Shown here one piece after another: positions 1-8,431 of a stretch of DNA of 64,000 nucleotides. The DNA lies in assembly GCA_012034765.1 (NCBI GenBank), contig JAAUOU010000007.1, positions 1-64,000 of the forward strand. Direction: 5' to 3'. Both the position numbers and the translations under genes were made by a program. The notes beneath the pieces were generated by a model. It was given only the letters and a program-made list of their open reading frames with translations. It had not been told where the DNA came from and did not search any database. How positions within the stretch are numbered: position 1 is the stretch's first letter; each line of letters opens with the position of its first letter. Origin of the DNA: Pleurocapsaceae cyanobacterium CSU_1_1 (GTDB lineage: Bacteria > Cyanobacteriota > Cyanobacteriia > Cyanobacteriales > Xenococcaceae).

Positions 1-261
1 GTTTTTAATTTTGACGCTTGATCATGCTTTTCATGCTGCTTGAAATGCGATCGCTTTACGAAGATGTTTTCTCAAGTGTCTCGATAAAAATTTAAATTAA
101 ACTATATTTTTAGCTTAAAAGGTAAAGATGACCAAAAAATGACAGTCGGTTCAACGCAGATATCTTTTAAATGCATAATCCTGCTCTAACTGAGATCTTG
201 TACCTTATCACAGAGAGAGAAATCAAAACCTTGATTGTTTACCAGCGAGTTTAGTAATTAG

Positions 262-936
262 ATGTTAATTCTATTAGTCGAGGACGATCCTGCACAGCTA
301 GAACCTTTGCAGACAGCACTATCACAAGTAGGACATATAGTTGATGCGGTAGAAGACGGCTCGACGGCGCAATGGTTGATTAATGAAAAGAGCTATGACT
401 TATTAATTTTAGACTGGATGTTACCCCAGGTAAGCGGAGTTCAAATATGTCGACAGTATCGCAACTTAGGTAATACTTCTCCAGTACTAATGCTTACTGC
501 CAAAGACACTACCACTGATAAAGTTGATGGTTTAGATGCAGGGGCAGATGATTATATTGTTAAACCTGTAGATGTTTTAGAGTTATTAGCCAGAGTCAGA
601 GCTTTAGGCAGGCGATCGCCTTTATGGACGGGGGACACTTTAACTTTAGGGGATTTACAGCTAGATTTAACTAGCCTGAACTTGGCAAGAAGAAAAAAAA
701 AGAGCCAGCTTTCAGTTAGAGAATTTCAACTGATGGAGTATCTTATGCGCCATCCTCAACAAGTACTATCCCGCGATCAGATCGAACAAGCACTTTGGAG
801 TTGGGGAAGTGAACCTGAGAGTAATGCGGTGACAACTTTGGTTAGAAGGCTAAGACAGCGTTTGGCAACTGTTGGGGCAAAAGATTGGTTGGAAACAGTT
901 TATGGTATGGGATATCGTTTAAATGTTCGAGATTAA
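262..936 (+). CDS. OmpR/PhoB-family two-component response regulator
   Basis: This 224-residue protein has a CheY-like receiver in the N-terminal half and an OmpR-type winged-helix DNA-binding domain in the C-terminal half. Visible receiver residues are the acidic pair D8/D9, phospho-acceptor D51 (in LILDWMLP), T79 and K101 (IVKPVD). The C-terminus holds the usual LSVREFQLMEYL and YGMGYRL signatures. Such proteins bind DNA after phosphorylation by a sensor kinase. No kinase lies beside it in the window: the next gene is convergent, and only 261 bases are visible upstream. The sequence resembles cyanobacterial RppA/NrsR-type regulators, but the regulon cannot be inferred. The stop overlaps the stop of the opposing ABC transporter gene by 4 bases. 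Confidence 0.93.
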   Translation: MLILLVEDDPAQLEPLQTALSQVGHIVDAVEDGSTAQWLINEKSYDLLILDWMLPQVSGVQICRQYRNLGNTSPVLMLTAKDTTTDKVDGLDAGADDYIVKPVDVLELLARVRALGRRSPLWTGDTLTLGDLQLDLTSLNLARRKKKSQLSVREFQLMEYLMRHPQQVLSRDQIEQALWSWGSEPESNAVTTLVRRLRQRLATVGAKDWLETVYGMGYRLNVRD

Positions 937-2636
937 CTCATTTTGGCTGACTGCAACTGCCACTTTTCGCCTGGCTGCATTTCTAATAGCCAACGATGAT
1001 ACTGAATTAAACTAGGGCGATGTCCGACGCTAATAAAAGTAGTTTTGCTATCCAGCAAATATTGATAGAGAATTGCTTCATTCTTGATGTCTAAGGCACT
1101 AGTGGCTTCGTCTAAAACAACATAGCGAGGTTGGTTGATTAAAATTCTGGCGAAGGCTAATCGTTGCTGTTCTCCCAAGGATAAAATTTCCTCCCAGTCT
1201 CTCTCCAGATAAAATCCGCCTGAGCGTTCTGCCAAGTCGCCTAAATTGACTTTTTCTAGAGCATGGTTCAGCCGATCTTCGGAAATGTCTAAATTTTCGT
1301 GAGGATAGATTAGCTGGCTGTGTAACGTACCTAAGATCATGTATGGCTTTTGAGGCAAAAACAGCATTTGTGATAGGTCAGGACGATAGATAGCGCCACT
1401 ACCAGAGTTCCACAATCCAGCGATCGCTCTTAGTAAAGAACTCTTGCCACAGCCACTAGCGCCAGTGATCAGTAATCCCTCTCCAGTTGGCAAACTAACG
1501 GACAAATCCCTGATTAAAGTTCTTTGATAGTTGGGAGTTTGCAGGGTTAAATTTTTAATTGCCAGGTTATTTTGCTTGATGGTGTTAATAGTTGGACAGA
1601 CAATATCTTTATCAAGAACAACTTTAGGATGATCTAGATAAACTTTGAGACTGGATAGACGCTCAACACTGGCAGCAAATGCAGTCAACTCTTTAAATTG
1701 ATCGACAATGAAATTTAGTGAATGAAAAATCACGGCAAATGCTCCTGCCGATTCTGTAACCTTACCCACTTCTAAATTTCCAGATATCACCTGAGGGGCA
1801 ATAATAATGGCAGGAAGGATATAGGGGAAAAAATTATAGGCATGACTTAATAAGCCCAAATATATTTCTTTCCACAGCACCAGTAGATTAAAGTTTTGAA
1901 AAACTTCCTCAAACTTATACTTAAGACTTTGGTTTTCTTGATTTTCCCCTTGGTAAAAAGCGATCGATTCAGAATTTTCTCTAATTCTGACTAAGCCAAA
2001 GCGAAAATTAGCCTCTTTCCTAATTTGGTTAAAGTTAATTTTGACCAGTTTTCTGCCAAATATACCAACAACAATTACTGAGCCAAATAGGGAATAAACC
2101 AGCAGGATATAAACTAGTCTTTGAGAAATTTGCCATAGAGCAAAGCTAAAAGCAATCACCTTAAAAACGGAAGCAACTATCGCCAGCAAAAAACCGAGGG
2201 AGTCAACGGTAAAACCTTTAATATCTTCAGCAATTCTTTGATCTGGGTTGTCAAGATCGCTATTGAAGTTTCCCAATTCATAAAAAGCACGTTGACTAAA
2301 ATAACGATTCAGAAATGAGTTAGTTAACCATCTACGCCAATAGTTGCCTAATATGCCCTGAACATAACCAAAACCAGCATATAAAGGAACATAAATTACG
2401 AGAATAATAAAAAAAGTTCTAATGGTTGCTTGAAATCGATCAATTTTTTGGGCAGAAAGAGAAGAAATAATATTGCCCTGCTGCTGATTTAACAGAACAC
2501 TAAGTTGGGTATGAGCTACTAACAGGATGAATAAAAGAAACAGTAGACTCAAAGCGCCTTTCTTTTCATTTCCCAGCCAATATAGCTTTGCTAGCGACCA
2601 AAATTGCTTAAATATCTTCAAATTAAATCGATTCAT
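933..2636 (-). CDS. SbmA/BacA-like ABC transporter, fused permease and ATPase
   Basis: This 567-residue half-transporter has an N-terminal membrane domain of several hydrophobic helices (roughly residues 25-330) and a C-terminal nucleotide-binding domain. The ATPase part shows a Walker A (GASGCGKSS), the signature LSLGEQQRLAFARIL and a Walker B with catalytic Glu (YVVLDEATSALD). The membrane part (ISSLSAQKIDRFQATI, NSDLDNPDQRIAEDI) matches the ABC_membrane_2 type found in SbmA/BacA, YddA and peroxisomal ABCD proteins. Family members move peptides, cobalamin or fatty acyl compounds; the substrate here is unknown. It probably works as a homodimer in the cytoplasmic membrane. It is convergent with the response regulator gene, so that regulator is not in the same operon. 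Confidence 0.92.
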   Translation of the reverse strand: MNRFNLKIFKQFWSLAKLYWLGNEKKGALSLLFLLFILLVAHTQLSVLLNQQQGNIISSLSAQKIDRFQATIRTFFIILVIYVPLYAGFGYVQGILGNYWRRWLTNSFLNRYFSQRAFYELGNFNSDLDNPDQRIAEDIKGFTVDSLGFLLAIVASVFKVIAFSFALWQISQRLVYILLVYSLFGSVIVVGIFGRKLVKINFNQIRKEANFRFGLVRIRENSESIAFYQGENQENQSLKYKFEEVFQNFNLLVLWKEIYLGLLSHAYNFFPYILPAIIIAPQVISGNLEVGKVTESAGAFAVIFHSLNFIVDQFKELTAFAASVERLSSLKVYLDHPKVVLDKDIVCPTINTIKQNNLAIKNLTLQTPNYQRTLIRDLSVSLPTGEGLLITGASGCGKSSLLRAIAGLWNSGSGAIYRPDLSQMLFLPQKPYMILGTLHSQLIYPHENLDISEDRLNHALEKVNLGDLAERSGGFYLERDWEEILSLGEQQRLAFARILINQPRYVVLDEATSALDIKNEAILYQYLLDSKTTFISVGHRPSLIQYHRWLLEMQPGEKWQLQSAKMS

Positions 2637-2697
2637 TGAGTTGTTTTGTATAACAGAAATGCTTTTTAAAAATCAATAAGTACTAAAAAGCGTCTAA

Positions 2698-3188
2698 CTA
2701 AAGCTTGGCTTGATACTCTGGGGAATTAACCACATAACTTAATAAGCCTGCACAGGCATCGTAGAGGAGATCGATAACATAGTCAAAACCGTCTGCACCA
2801 CCATAATAAGGATCGGGTATTTCCCGATCGGGTTTTGATCTAGCAAAATCACAAATCATGCGGATCTTTTCTTCGTACTTGCCTTCGCGATCAAGATATA
2901 AAATATCTTGATAGTTTCTCGATCCATCGCCAAAATCAGATCGAAGCTTTGTAAGTCGGTTGGCTTTAGTTGTCGAGATTGTCCTACCAACTCCAGCCCT
3001 CTTTTCTTCGCAGCCACACTCATGCGTCGATCTGGTGCTGCACCAACATGATATCCCGATGTTCCTGCTGAATCGCAAACAATTGTTGCTGATAAACCAG
3101 CCTCCAAGATTAGATGGTTCATAATATTTTCGGCTGATGGTGAGCGGCAAATATTACCCAAACAGACGAACAATAATTTATAGGTCAT
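2698..3188 (-). pseudogene. Low-molecular-weight protein tyrosine phosphatase, single frameshift
   Basis: Two minus-strand frames together make one normal enzyme of about 163 residues. The first part (from ATG at 3188) carries the P-loop CLGNICRSPSAE, with nucleophilic Cys and Arg, and runs to FDLILAMDRE. The second frame continues with NYQDILYLDREGKYEEKIR and the general-acid motif DPYYGG, ending at 2698. The join needs one extra base in the short T run at 2915-2917 (A run in the coding sense; GAAAC where GAAAAC is expected). As given, the ORF stops after 110 residues and loses the catalytic Asp. Family members dephosphorylate tyrosine, for example on exopolysaccharide kinases. A sequencing error is a real alternative to gene loss. 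Confidence 0.88.
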
Positions 3189-3583
3189 AAATAATTAAAA
3201 GCGATCGATTTAATAAATATGGCTGCTGATGATTTATCTCATAATCTCTGCTTTGGTAAATGTACCACAGAGTTATATCGAAAGCCTGACAAAACAAACT
3301 TAACAGTTTAAATAGCAATTTTCGTCGGTCAAGAGGGAAAGATAAATTCAGTCAAATTAAGCATCAGCAGCTTTAAATCTAACCAGAAAATAATGAGCGC
3401 TCAAACAAATTTTAGTTAAGGATTTCCAGTTATTTAGCTACCTGTGATAAAACATTAGGATTAAAGATATGCTTTCATGTTCCGACTGAAAATAAGTTTT
3501 ATTTGTACCAAATTGTTCGACGCTGAAATACTTAAGGCGATCGCCCTCATATATCTATAATTAATTAGCAGGAAAGTAGTTGA
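3189..3583. other. Intergenic region, no gene seen
   Basis: This 395-base AT-rich spacer lies between the divergent phosphatase and SGNH hydrolase genes. It contains HIP1-like GCGATCG sites but no convincing ORF, RNA gene or strong hairpin. It should hold promoters for both neighbours. Confidence 0.6.
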
Positions 3584-4996
3584 ATGTTTAAGTCTAAAGT
3601 CAAACATCGTCCCATGTTTACACCTCGCCGACGGGCGCGCCGACGTTTTTCTGTGTTGGGCGCGATTGTTACTGTCGGGCTATTTCTCTTATCTTTAGAG
3701 CTATTGACACGAATCTTTTTCGATCTGGCTGGCGATCAAACTGAGTTTGCCCAGATAAATCAATTAAAGCCGATTGATGCCTACAAATTAGATTTCCAAT
3801 CAGCAAATCTTCACAAGCAAACTAAAACATCAGACTTTTTGTTGGCTAAAAGCAATATGTCTTTGGGCTATAGTTTAGTAGAAAATCAACAGCATAAATT
3901 CTGGCAAATTAATGCCCAAGGATTTCGCGATCGCGATCCAGTTCCTCTAGTTAAACCCCAGGGTGAAATCAGAATTTTCTTATTGGGTAATTCAACTGCT
4001 TTTGGTTACGGCAGTTCTAGTAATGCTAAAACAATTAGCGATCTATTAGAAGCTCGTCTGCAACAACGTCTGGAACAACAGCAGCTTACTCCTCAAATCT
4101 ACCAAACAGATTCACCCCCTGGCAATACCAAGCAACCAAAGAACTTAAAGAACTTGGCGAAGCCACCTAAAATCAAGCCTGGTAAGTATCGGATCATTAA
4201 TGCTGCTGTTCCTGGTTATGCTTCTGGCAATGAACTGGCACAGATTGCTTTACAGGTGCTGAAATATCAGCCCGATCTGATTATCCTGCTAGACGGCTAT
4301 CAAGACTTGATGCTGCCAAGCGATCGCAAAGCAACTCAAATTCCAGCCAGTAAAGTGGCTCAAGCGGAGCAACCAAAGAGTATAGGCACTTATATCGATC
4401 AACTGATTGAACCTGTGTTAAAAGAAAGTTATTTGGCAAGAGTAACCGCTAAATACTGGAATAAATCACAACCACAAGATGTTCAAGCAGACTTTCTCCT
4501 TGATGAGCAAACTGCTAATCTAGTCAAGCATTTACCCCAAAACGAACCAGAATTTAAAAAAAGAATAGCTCGCTATACGGAAAATCAAAAACAAATTCTT
4601 AATTTGAGTACCGCAGCACAAGTACCCCTGTTAGTGGCAATCCAGCCAGAAATTACAGGACGAGATCCCAGTAAACTAACTTCCGCTGAAGGAAAAATTA
4701 TTACAGAACTAGGTAGAACCTATATTGAAAAACTCAGAAAAGACTATCCCGCCTTTACCAAAGCTGCTTTTAAGCTGGCGCAATCTTATCCTAATAACGT
4801 AAAAGTAGTTAATCTGTATCACTTGACTGATAAATATCCTTCTCCTAGTTTTCTCGATCCGATTCATCTGAATGAATTAGCCAATGAGAAGGCAGCAGAA
4901 CAGCTTTACTATGGCATTGCTAGTATGCCAAAAATGCAGGAAAAACCTCAACCAGCAAAACCATTGCAGCCTCTATCTACTAAAGATAGTAAATAA
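3584..4996 (+). CDS. Membrane-anchored SGNH/GDSL-type hydrolase
   Basis: This 470-residue protein has a basic N-terminus (RRRARRRF), one transmembrane segment near residues 24-46, and a large domain expected outside the membrane. The domain shows the SGNH blocks: IFLLGNSTAFGYG (nucleophilic Ser, block I), AAVPGYASGNE (block II Gly), LLDGYQD (block III-like) and DPIHLNELAN (block V Asp-His pair). Such enzymes are esterases or O-acyltransferase-like hydrolases, often acting on polysaccharide or lipid acyl groups in the envelope. The C-terminal 25 residues are Pro/Gln/Lys-rich. The gene is single, with psaE 250 bases downstream. An internal ATG at 3614 is a possible alternative start, but either start keeps the anchor. 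Confidence 0.82.
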   Translation: MFKSKVKHRPMFTPRRRARRRFSVLGAIVTVGLFLLSLELLTRIFFDLAGDQTEFAQINQLKPIDAYKLDFQSANLHKQTKTSDFLLAKSNMSLGYSLVENQQHKFWQINAQGFRDRDPVPLVKPQGEIRIFLLGNSTAFGYGSSSNAKTISDLLEARLQQRLEQQQLTPQIYQTDSPPGNTKQPKNLKNLAKPPKIKPGKYRIINAAVPGYASGNELAQIALQVLKYQPDLIILLDGYQDLMLPSDRKATQIPASKVAQAEQPKSIGTYIDQLIEPVLKESYLARVTAKYWNKSQPQDVQADFLLDEQTANLVKHLPQNEPEFKKRIARYTENQKQILNLSTAAQVPLLVAIQPEITGRDPSKLTSAEGKIITELGRTYIEKLRKDYPAFTKAAFKLAQSYPNNVKVVNLYHLTDKYPSPSFLDPIHLNELANEKAAEQLYYGIASMPKMQEKPQPAKPLQPLSTKDSK

Positions 4997-5245
4997 TCTT
5001 TTGAAGCTCAAAGCTTTTTTGGTAAGCGTAAAGTGTCAAAAAGTAACACGTCAAAAGCAGCTGAACTACGTAAATTGTTATGTATCGTAAGATTATATAG
5101 CTCGATAGGTTTGATAAACTTGACGTTGACGTTTAATGGCTCTTAATTGTATGCGGTCATAAAACCAAGAAATTAAGAAAGTTGCCTCTGGTATTTTTCT
5201 TGATCGAAACAACATAAAAATTCATTTTCAGGAGACTAATCAATT

Positions 5246-5539
5246 ATGGTTCAACGAGGTTCTCAGGTTAGAATTCTTCGTCCAGAAGCCTATTGGTATA
5301 ACGAAGTTGGCACAGTCGCATCGGTAGATACAAGCGGTATTCGTTACCCTGTAGTCGTGCGCTTTAACAAAGTTAATTATGCGGGCGTAAACACTAACAA
5401 TTATGCAGAAGCAGAATTAAAGGAAGTCAGCCCACCTGCCAAAAAAGCAGCTAAAGCTCCCGCAGCTAAAAAGGCTGAAGCTCCGGCAGCTAAAAAGGCT
5501 GAAGCTCCAGCTAAAGATAAAGAGCCAAAAGAAGGTTAG
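5246..5539 (+). CDS. psaE: Photosystem I subunit IV PsaE with extended Lys/Ala/Pro tail
   Basis: Residues 1 to about 61 match PsaE throughout ([40 protein letters not shown]). PsaE is the SH3-like stromal/cytoplasmic subunit of photosystem I that helps dock ferredoxin and supports cyclic electron flow. Usual cyanobacterial PsaE has about 70-76 residues. This one has 97, because of a roughly 36-residue tail of repeated KKAEAPAA-type units ending in KDKEPKEG. An AGGAG ribosome-binding site at 5230-5234 precedes the ATG. A hairpin terminator follows 32 bases after the stop, so the gene is probably monocistronic. Confidence 0.97.
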   Translation: MVQRGSQVRILRPEAYWYNEVGTVASVDTSGIRYPVVVRFNKVNYAGVNTNNYAEAELKEVSPPAKKAAKAPAAKKAEAPAAKKAEAPAKDKEPKEG

Positions 5540-5571
5540 TTTTAGGTTTAAATTAGCCCTGCTCACATTAT

Positions 5572-5603
5572 CCCTCGGTAGTTAAGTTTTACTGGGGGTT
5601 TTT
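5572..5603 (+). terminator. Rho-independent terminator of psaE
   Basis: CCCTCGGTA (5572-5580) pairs with TACTGGGGG (5590-5598), with two G-U pairs and a 9-base loop, followed by five T residues at 5599-5603. It sits directly after psaE on the same strand. Confidence 0.85.
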
Positions 5604-5661
5604 AGTCAGTGAGCAATGAGTAACCTCGACAGTTTACTTATCCGAAGGTGTATGCTAAAGC

Positions 5662-5709
5662 CCTAAAGGACTAACTTCGTGTCGCACTAGCTGCGCGTCG
5701 TCCTTTAGG
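5662..5709. repeat. Inverted repeat, 10-bp arms
   Basis: CCTAAAGGAC (5662-5671) is matched by GTCCTTTAGG (5700-5709) around a GC-richer 28-base core. It lies between psaE and the EamA remnant and looks like a small dispersed palindromic element, not a terminator, because no T run follows. Copies of TGAGCAA-like heptamers flank it on both sides. Confidence 0.6.
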
Positions 5710-5753
5710 ACGTAACTGTCTCGCAATGAGCAACTATTGAAATGACTAGATTT

Positions 5754-6550
5754 TTATACTTTGCGTGTTGATTTGACGGAGGAAGAAGCTGGAGATGTTT
5801 TTTTGTTTTTGGGAAAACTAGTCTGCTGTCCAATAACAATACTGACTAATACAGTTGCTACGCCAATTAATTGAATCGCTGTCAAAGTTTCCTGCAAAAA
5901 AACATATCCAATGAAAGTTGCGACTACAGGGCTTAATAAGCCCAAATATGAGGCAGCCGTGGGGCTGAGTATATTAATTCCTCGAAACCAAAGTGCATAA
6001 GCAAGTCCAGTACCAATCAAACCTAAATAGATAAAGCCCCACAAATTAGTTTTTGTCAGTTCAGTAAATGTCCCCTCGGTTATCAACGCAATTGGCAGCA
6101 AAATTAGTCCACCTACCGTCAACTGCCATGCGGTAAAGACCATTAGGGAAACGGGTGGCTTCCATCGTTTTACCAGCACAGTACCAAGTCCCATAGCAAC
6201 CGCACCACCTATTGCTGCAATAATGCCGATACTGTCAAGCTTGGCGCTAGGTTCGAGTACCAATAGACCAACGCCAATGAATCCTGCGATCGCCGAAATA
6301 AAAGAAAGTTTGTTGGGTTTGAGACTCAATATCTGCCAAGCAAATAGTCCGACTAATAAGGGTTGAATCGCACCTGCGGTAGCTGCTACACCTCCAGGGA
6401 GGCGATAGGCTGCAATAAATAACAGGGCTTGGAAAACGCCAATATTTAGACCGCCTAAAATCAATATTTTCCACAGACCTTTTATATTCCTGTTTCTGTG
6501 ATTAAAGTAGCTGTGCTTTACCTATATGGTGCTAAAGTGATCGCAATCAT
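5754..6550 (-). pseudogene. EamA/DMT-family transporter, decayed N-terminus
   Basis: Codons from 6464 downward give 236 residues with about eight hydrophobic helices typical of EamA drug/metabolite transporters (LNIGVFQALLFIAAYRLPGG, ALWFRGINILSPTAASYLG). Full members have about 300 residues and ten helices; the first two are missing here. Upstream traces remain. From an ATG at 6550 the frame reads MIAITLAPYR then a stop, and after it STATLITETG, which resembles the usual start of the family (LAP..WG.TY.VTTE), then another stop. The intervening segment appears deleted. The only start for the long frame is a TTG at 6464. A shortened protein may still be made, but loss of function is likely. 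Confidence 0.78.
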
Positions 6551-6571
6551 GGTTAGAAGCTATACATTCTG

Positions 6572-7066
6572 ATGTCTCCCGATTTAGTTGACAAAATTTT
6601 GGCCCAGTGGCAGAAAGAGCGCCCCGATCTTGATGCATCGCCAATGGGCATTTTAGGCAGATCGCCAAGATTAACCAAACACCTCACAAGAGAAATGAGC
6701 AAAGTATTTGCCAAATTTGGGCTAAATCCTGGAGAATTTGATGTATTGGCTACGTTGCGTCGTTCGGGTAAGCCATATCAGCTATCACCAACCGATTTGT
6801 ATAACTCGATGATGGTAACATCAGGGACAATGACTCATCGTCTTGATGGCTTAGAAAAAGCCGAACTGGTGAAGCGTGTCCCCGATCCAAGCGATCGCCG
6901 AAGCACGTTAATTCGTTTGACTGATCAAGGTTTTAATCTAATTGAAAAAGCAGTTGAGGCTCATGTTGAAAATGGACATCGCCTGCTCAATGTTTTGGAT
7001 GAGTCGGAGCTTCAAACTTTAAATAGCTTGCTGCGGAAACTTTTAGTTTCTTTGGCAGAGGATTAG
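6572..7066 (+). CDS. MarR-family transcriptional regulator
   Basis: This 164-residue protein has a MarR winged-helix core: helices around FGLNPGEFDVLATLRRSG, the recognition region SPTDLYNSMMVTSGTMTHRL, and the wing VKRVPDPSDRRSTLIRLTD with the conserved D..DRR.. motif. MarR proteins act as dimeric, often ligand-responsive repressors. The gene is divergent from the EamA remnant, and only 21 bases separate its ATG from the remnant's original ATG. It probably once controlled that transporter. The reading frame looks intact although the transporter has decayed. Confidence 0.92.
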   Translation: MSPDLVDKILAQWQKERPDLDASPMGILGRSPRLTKHLTREMSKVFAKFGLNPGEFDVLATLRRSGKPYQLSPTDLYNSMMVTSGTMTHRLDGLEKAELVKRVPDPSDRRSTLIRLTDQGFNLIEKAVEAHVENGHRLLNVLDESELQTLNSLLRKLLVSLAED

Positions 7067-7102
7067 CTGTAATGTTTGAAATGACCATACCAGTAGACAA
7101 AA

Positions 7103-8149
7103 TTATTGTTGATGGCATAAGAAAGGGACAGAAATGAGTTCTCCGCTCGCTTCGCCTATTTTTACCTGTAAACCTGCTCCGCCAGCTTTGGTGCGGATAT
7201 AGCCCAATCCAAAAGAGCCTGTAGGAGTGTCCGTATAGCTGGTTAAGATGCCAATTTTGCTGTCTTCTAAGGTAATTGGCGTTTGTGGTTCAACTGCTCG
7301 ATCTAGCTTAATGCCCCAGAGCTTTTGTTTTACGCCATTATAAGTATTGAGACGGGCGATGGTTTCTTGTCCGATATAGCAGCCTTTTTCAAAAGATATG
7401 GTCTGCCAAAGTCCTGCTTCTAAAGGGTTATAGTCTTCTGTTAGTTCTCGATCTGGGGTTGGTCTGCCCTGCTGTATTCTCAGGTTTTCCCACAGGCGAT
7501 CGCCAAAAGGAACAGCGCCCTCAGTAGTTAGTTTTGACCAAACCGTTCCAGCAGCCTGGAGATCCATGATTAGGGTATATCCAGGAGTTGCTAAACCGCT
7601 TCCCTGGGCAACTCTTACCGCAACATCAGCAATAGTTACTAGGTGATGATCGGCTGAATTAGTTAGACAAATAGTTTCAGAGGCTAGATTCGATAACAAA
7701 CTCAGGCTTCGCTCCCCTAAAATACTAAATATAGCTGTATTTTCTGAAATATCAGTTAATTCAACTTTATCAAACGGAAAAATAAAGCGATCGAGCCAAG
7801 CCATTAGCTGCGATTGACGATGGGGTGATACCAAGACTAAAACAGAATCTTCGGTAACGTATGCCGTTGCTAAATCAAGGGTTCTAGCCGTAGAAGTGAC
7901 AAATACCGTATCACAACCCTGTCCTGGCTTGCGTTTTTCGAAGTCATTGGTACTTTGATTATGGAGATAGCGCAGTCGATCTGCTCCTGTAATTTTGAGT
8001 AAACCCCAACTAGAGCGATCGCCAATAGCGACCCCGTTGTCAATTGCTGCTAAAGCTTGGTCATCACTACCAAAACCAAGAACAACCCCTTGGTCATCAA
8101 AAATTGCTCCTGCTGATGCTTGTATTTGTTTTAATTCCATTACACTCAT
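7103..8149 (-). CDS. ygfZ: YgfZ/GcvT-domain folate-binding protein
   Basis: This 348-residue protein carries the YgfZ signature KGCYIGQET near residue 255 in a GcvT-like fold. In Escherichia coli, YgfZ is a tetrahydrofolate-dependent factor for maintaining certain iron-sulfur enzymes such as MiaB; the invariant Cys of the motif is present. It is clearly different from the true aminomethyltransferase gcvT at 55.2 kb in this window. The first ATG (8149) gives MSVMELKQIQ, and an in-frame ATG three codons later is equally possible. It is convergent with the MarR gene and divergent from ribBA. The C-terminus contains a GC-rich, repeat-like stretch (GEASGELI). Confidence 0.88.
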   Translation of the reverse strand: MSVMELKQIQASAGAIFDDQGVVLGFGSDDQALAAIDNGVAIGDRSSWGLLKITGADRLRYLHNQSTNDFEKRKPGQGCDTVFVTSTARTLDLATAYVTEDSVLVLVSPHRQSQLMAWLDRFIFPFDKVELTDISENTAIFSILGERSLSLLSNLASETICLTNSADHHLVTIADVAVRVAQGSGLATPGYTLIMDLQAAGTVWSKLTTEGAVPFGDRLWENLRIQQGRPTPDRELTEDYNPLEAGLWQTISFEKGCYIGQETIARLNTYNGVKQKLWGIKLDRAVEPQTPITLEDSKIGILTSYTDTPTGSFGLGYIRTKAGGAGLQVKIGEASGELISVPFLCHQQ

Positions 8150-8230
8150 GATTGATCGCGATCTTCCTTGATGGGACTATTGACTATTTATTAATTATCA
8201 CTTAACCCAGAAATTTGACCGAGCAAGATT

Positions 8231-8420
8231 AATCAAAGGAAAAAAGTTACAATCATTTCATAGCCTTAGTCGGTTGTTGTAACAGATTCTTAATTGCTCT
8301 ACCCTTTAGAAAAAACCGAGAAAGTTGACTAACCATTGTTAATCAGGGGAAAAAGTTACAATCATTTCATCACCGTGGTCAATTGTCGTAGTTAATTCTC
8401 AATTACTATAACCTCTAGCC
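8231..8420. repeat. Imperfect ~80-bp direct duplication upstream of ribBA
   Basis: Two related copies start at 8231 and 8341, 110 bases apart. Both begin AATCA, share GTTACAATCATTTCAT exactly, and then align with scattered differences to about 8311 and 8420. They lie between ygfZ and ribBA, so a duplicated promoter or leader is possible. No FMN riboswitch core is recognisable. Confidence 0.65.
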
Positions 8421-8431
8421 TAATTTTTCTA

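Noticed and set aside
8150-8431. FMN riboswitch before ribBA
   Set aside because: No conserved FMN-element core was found; only an imperfect direct duplication.
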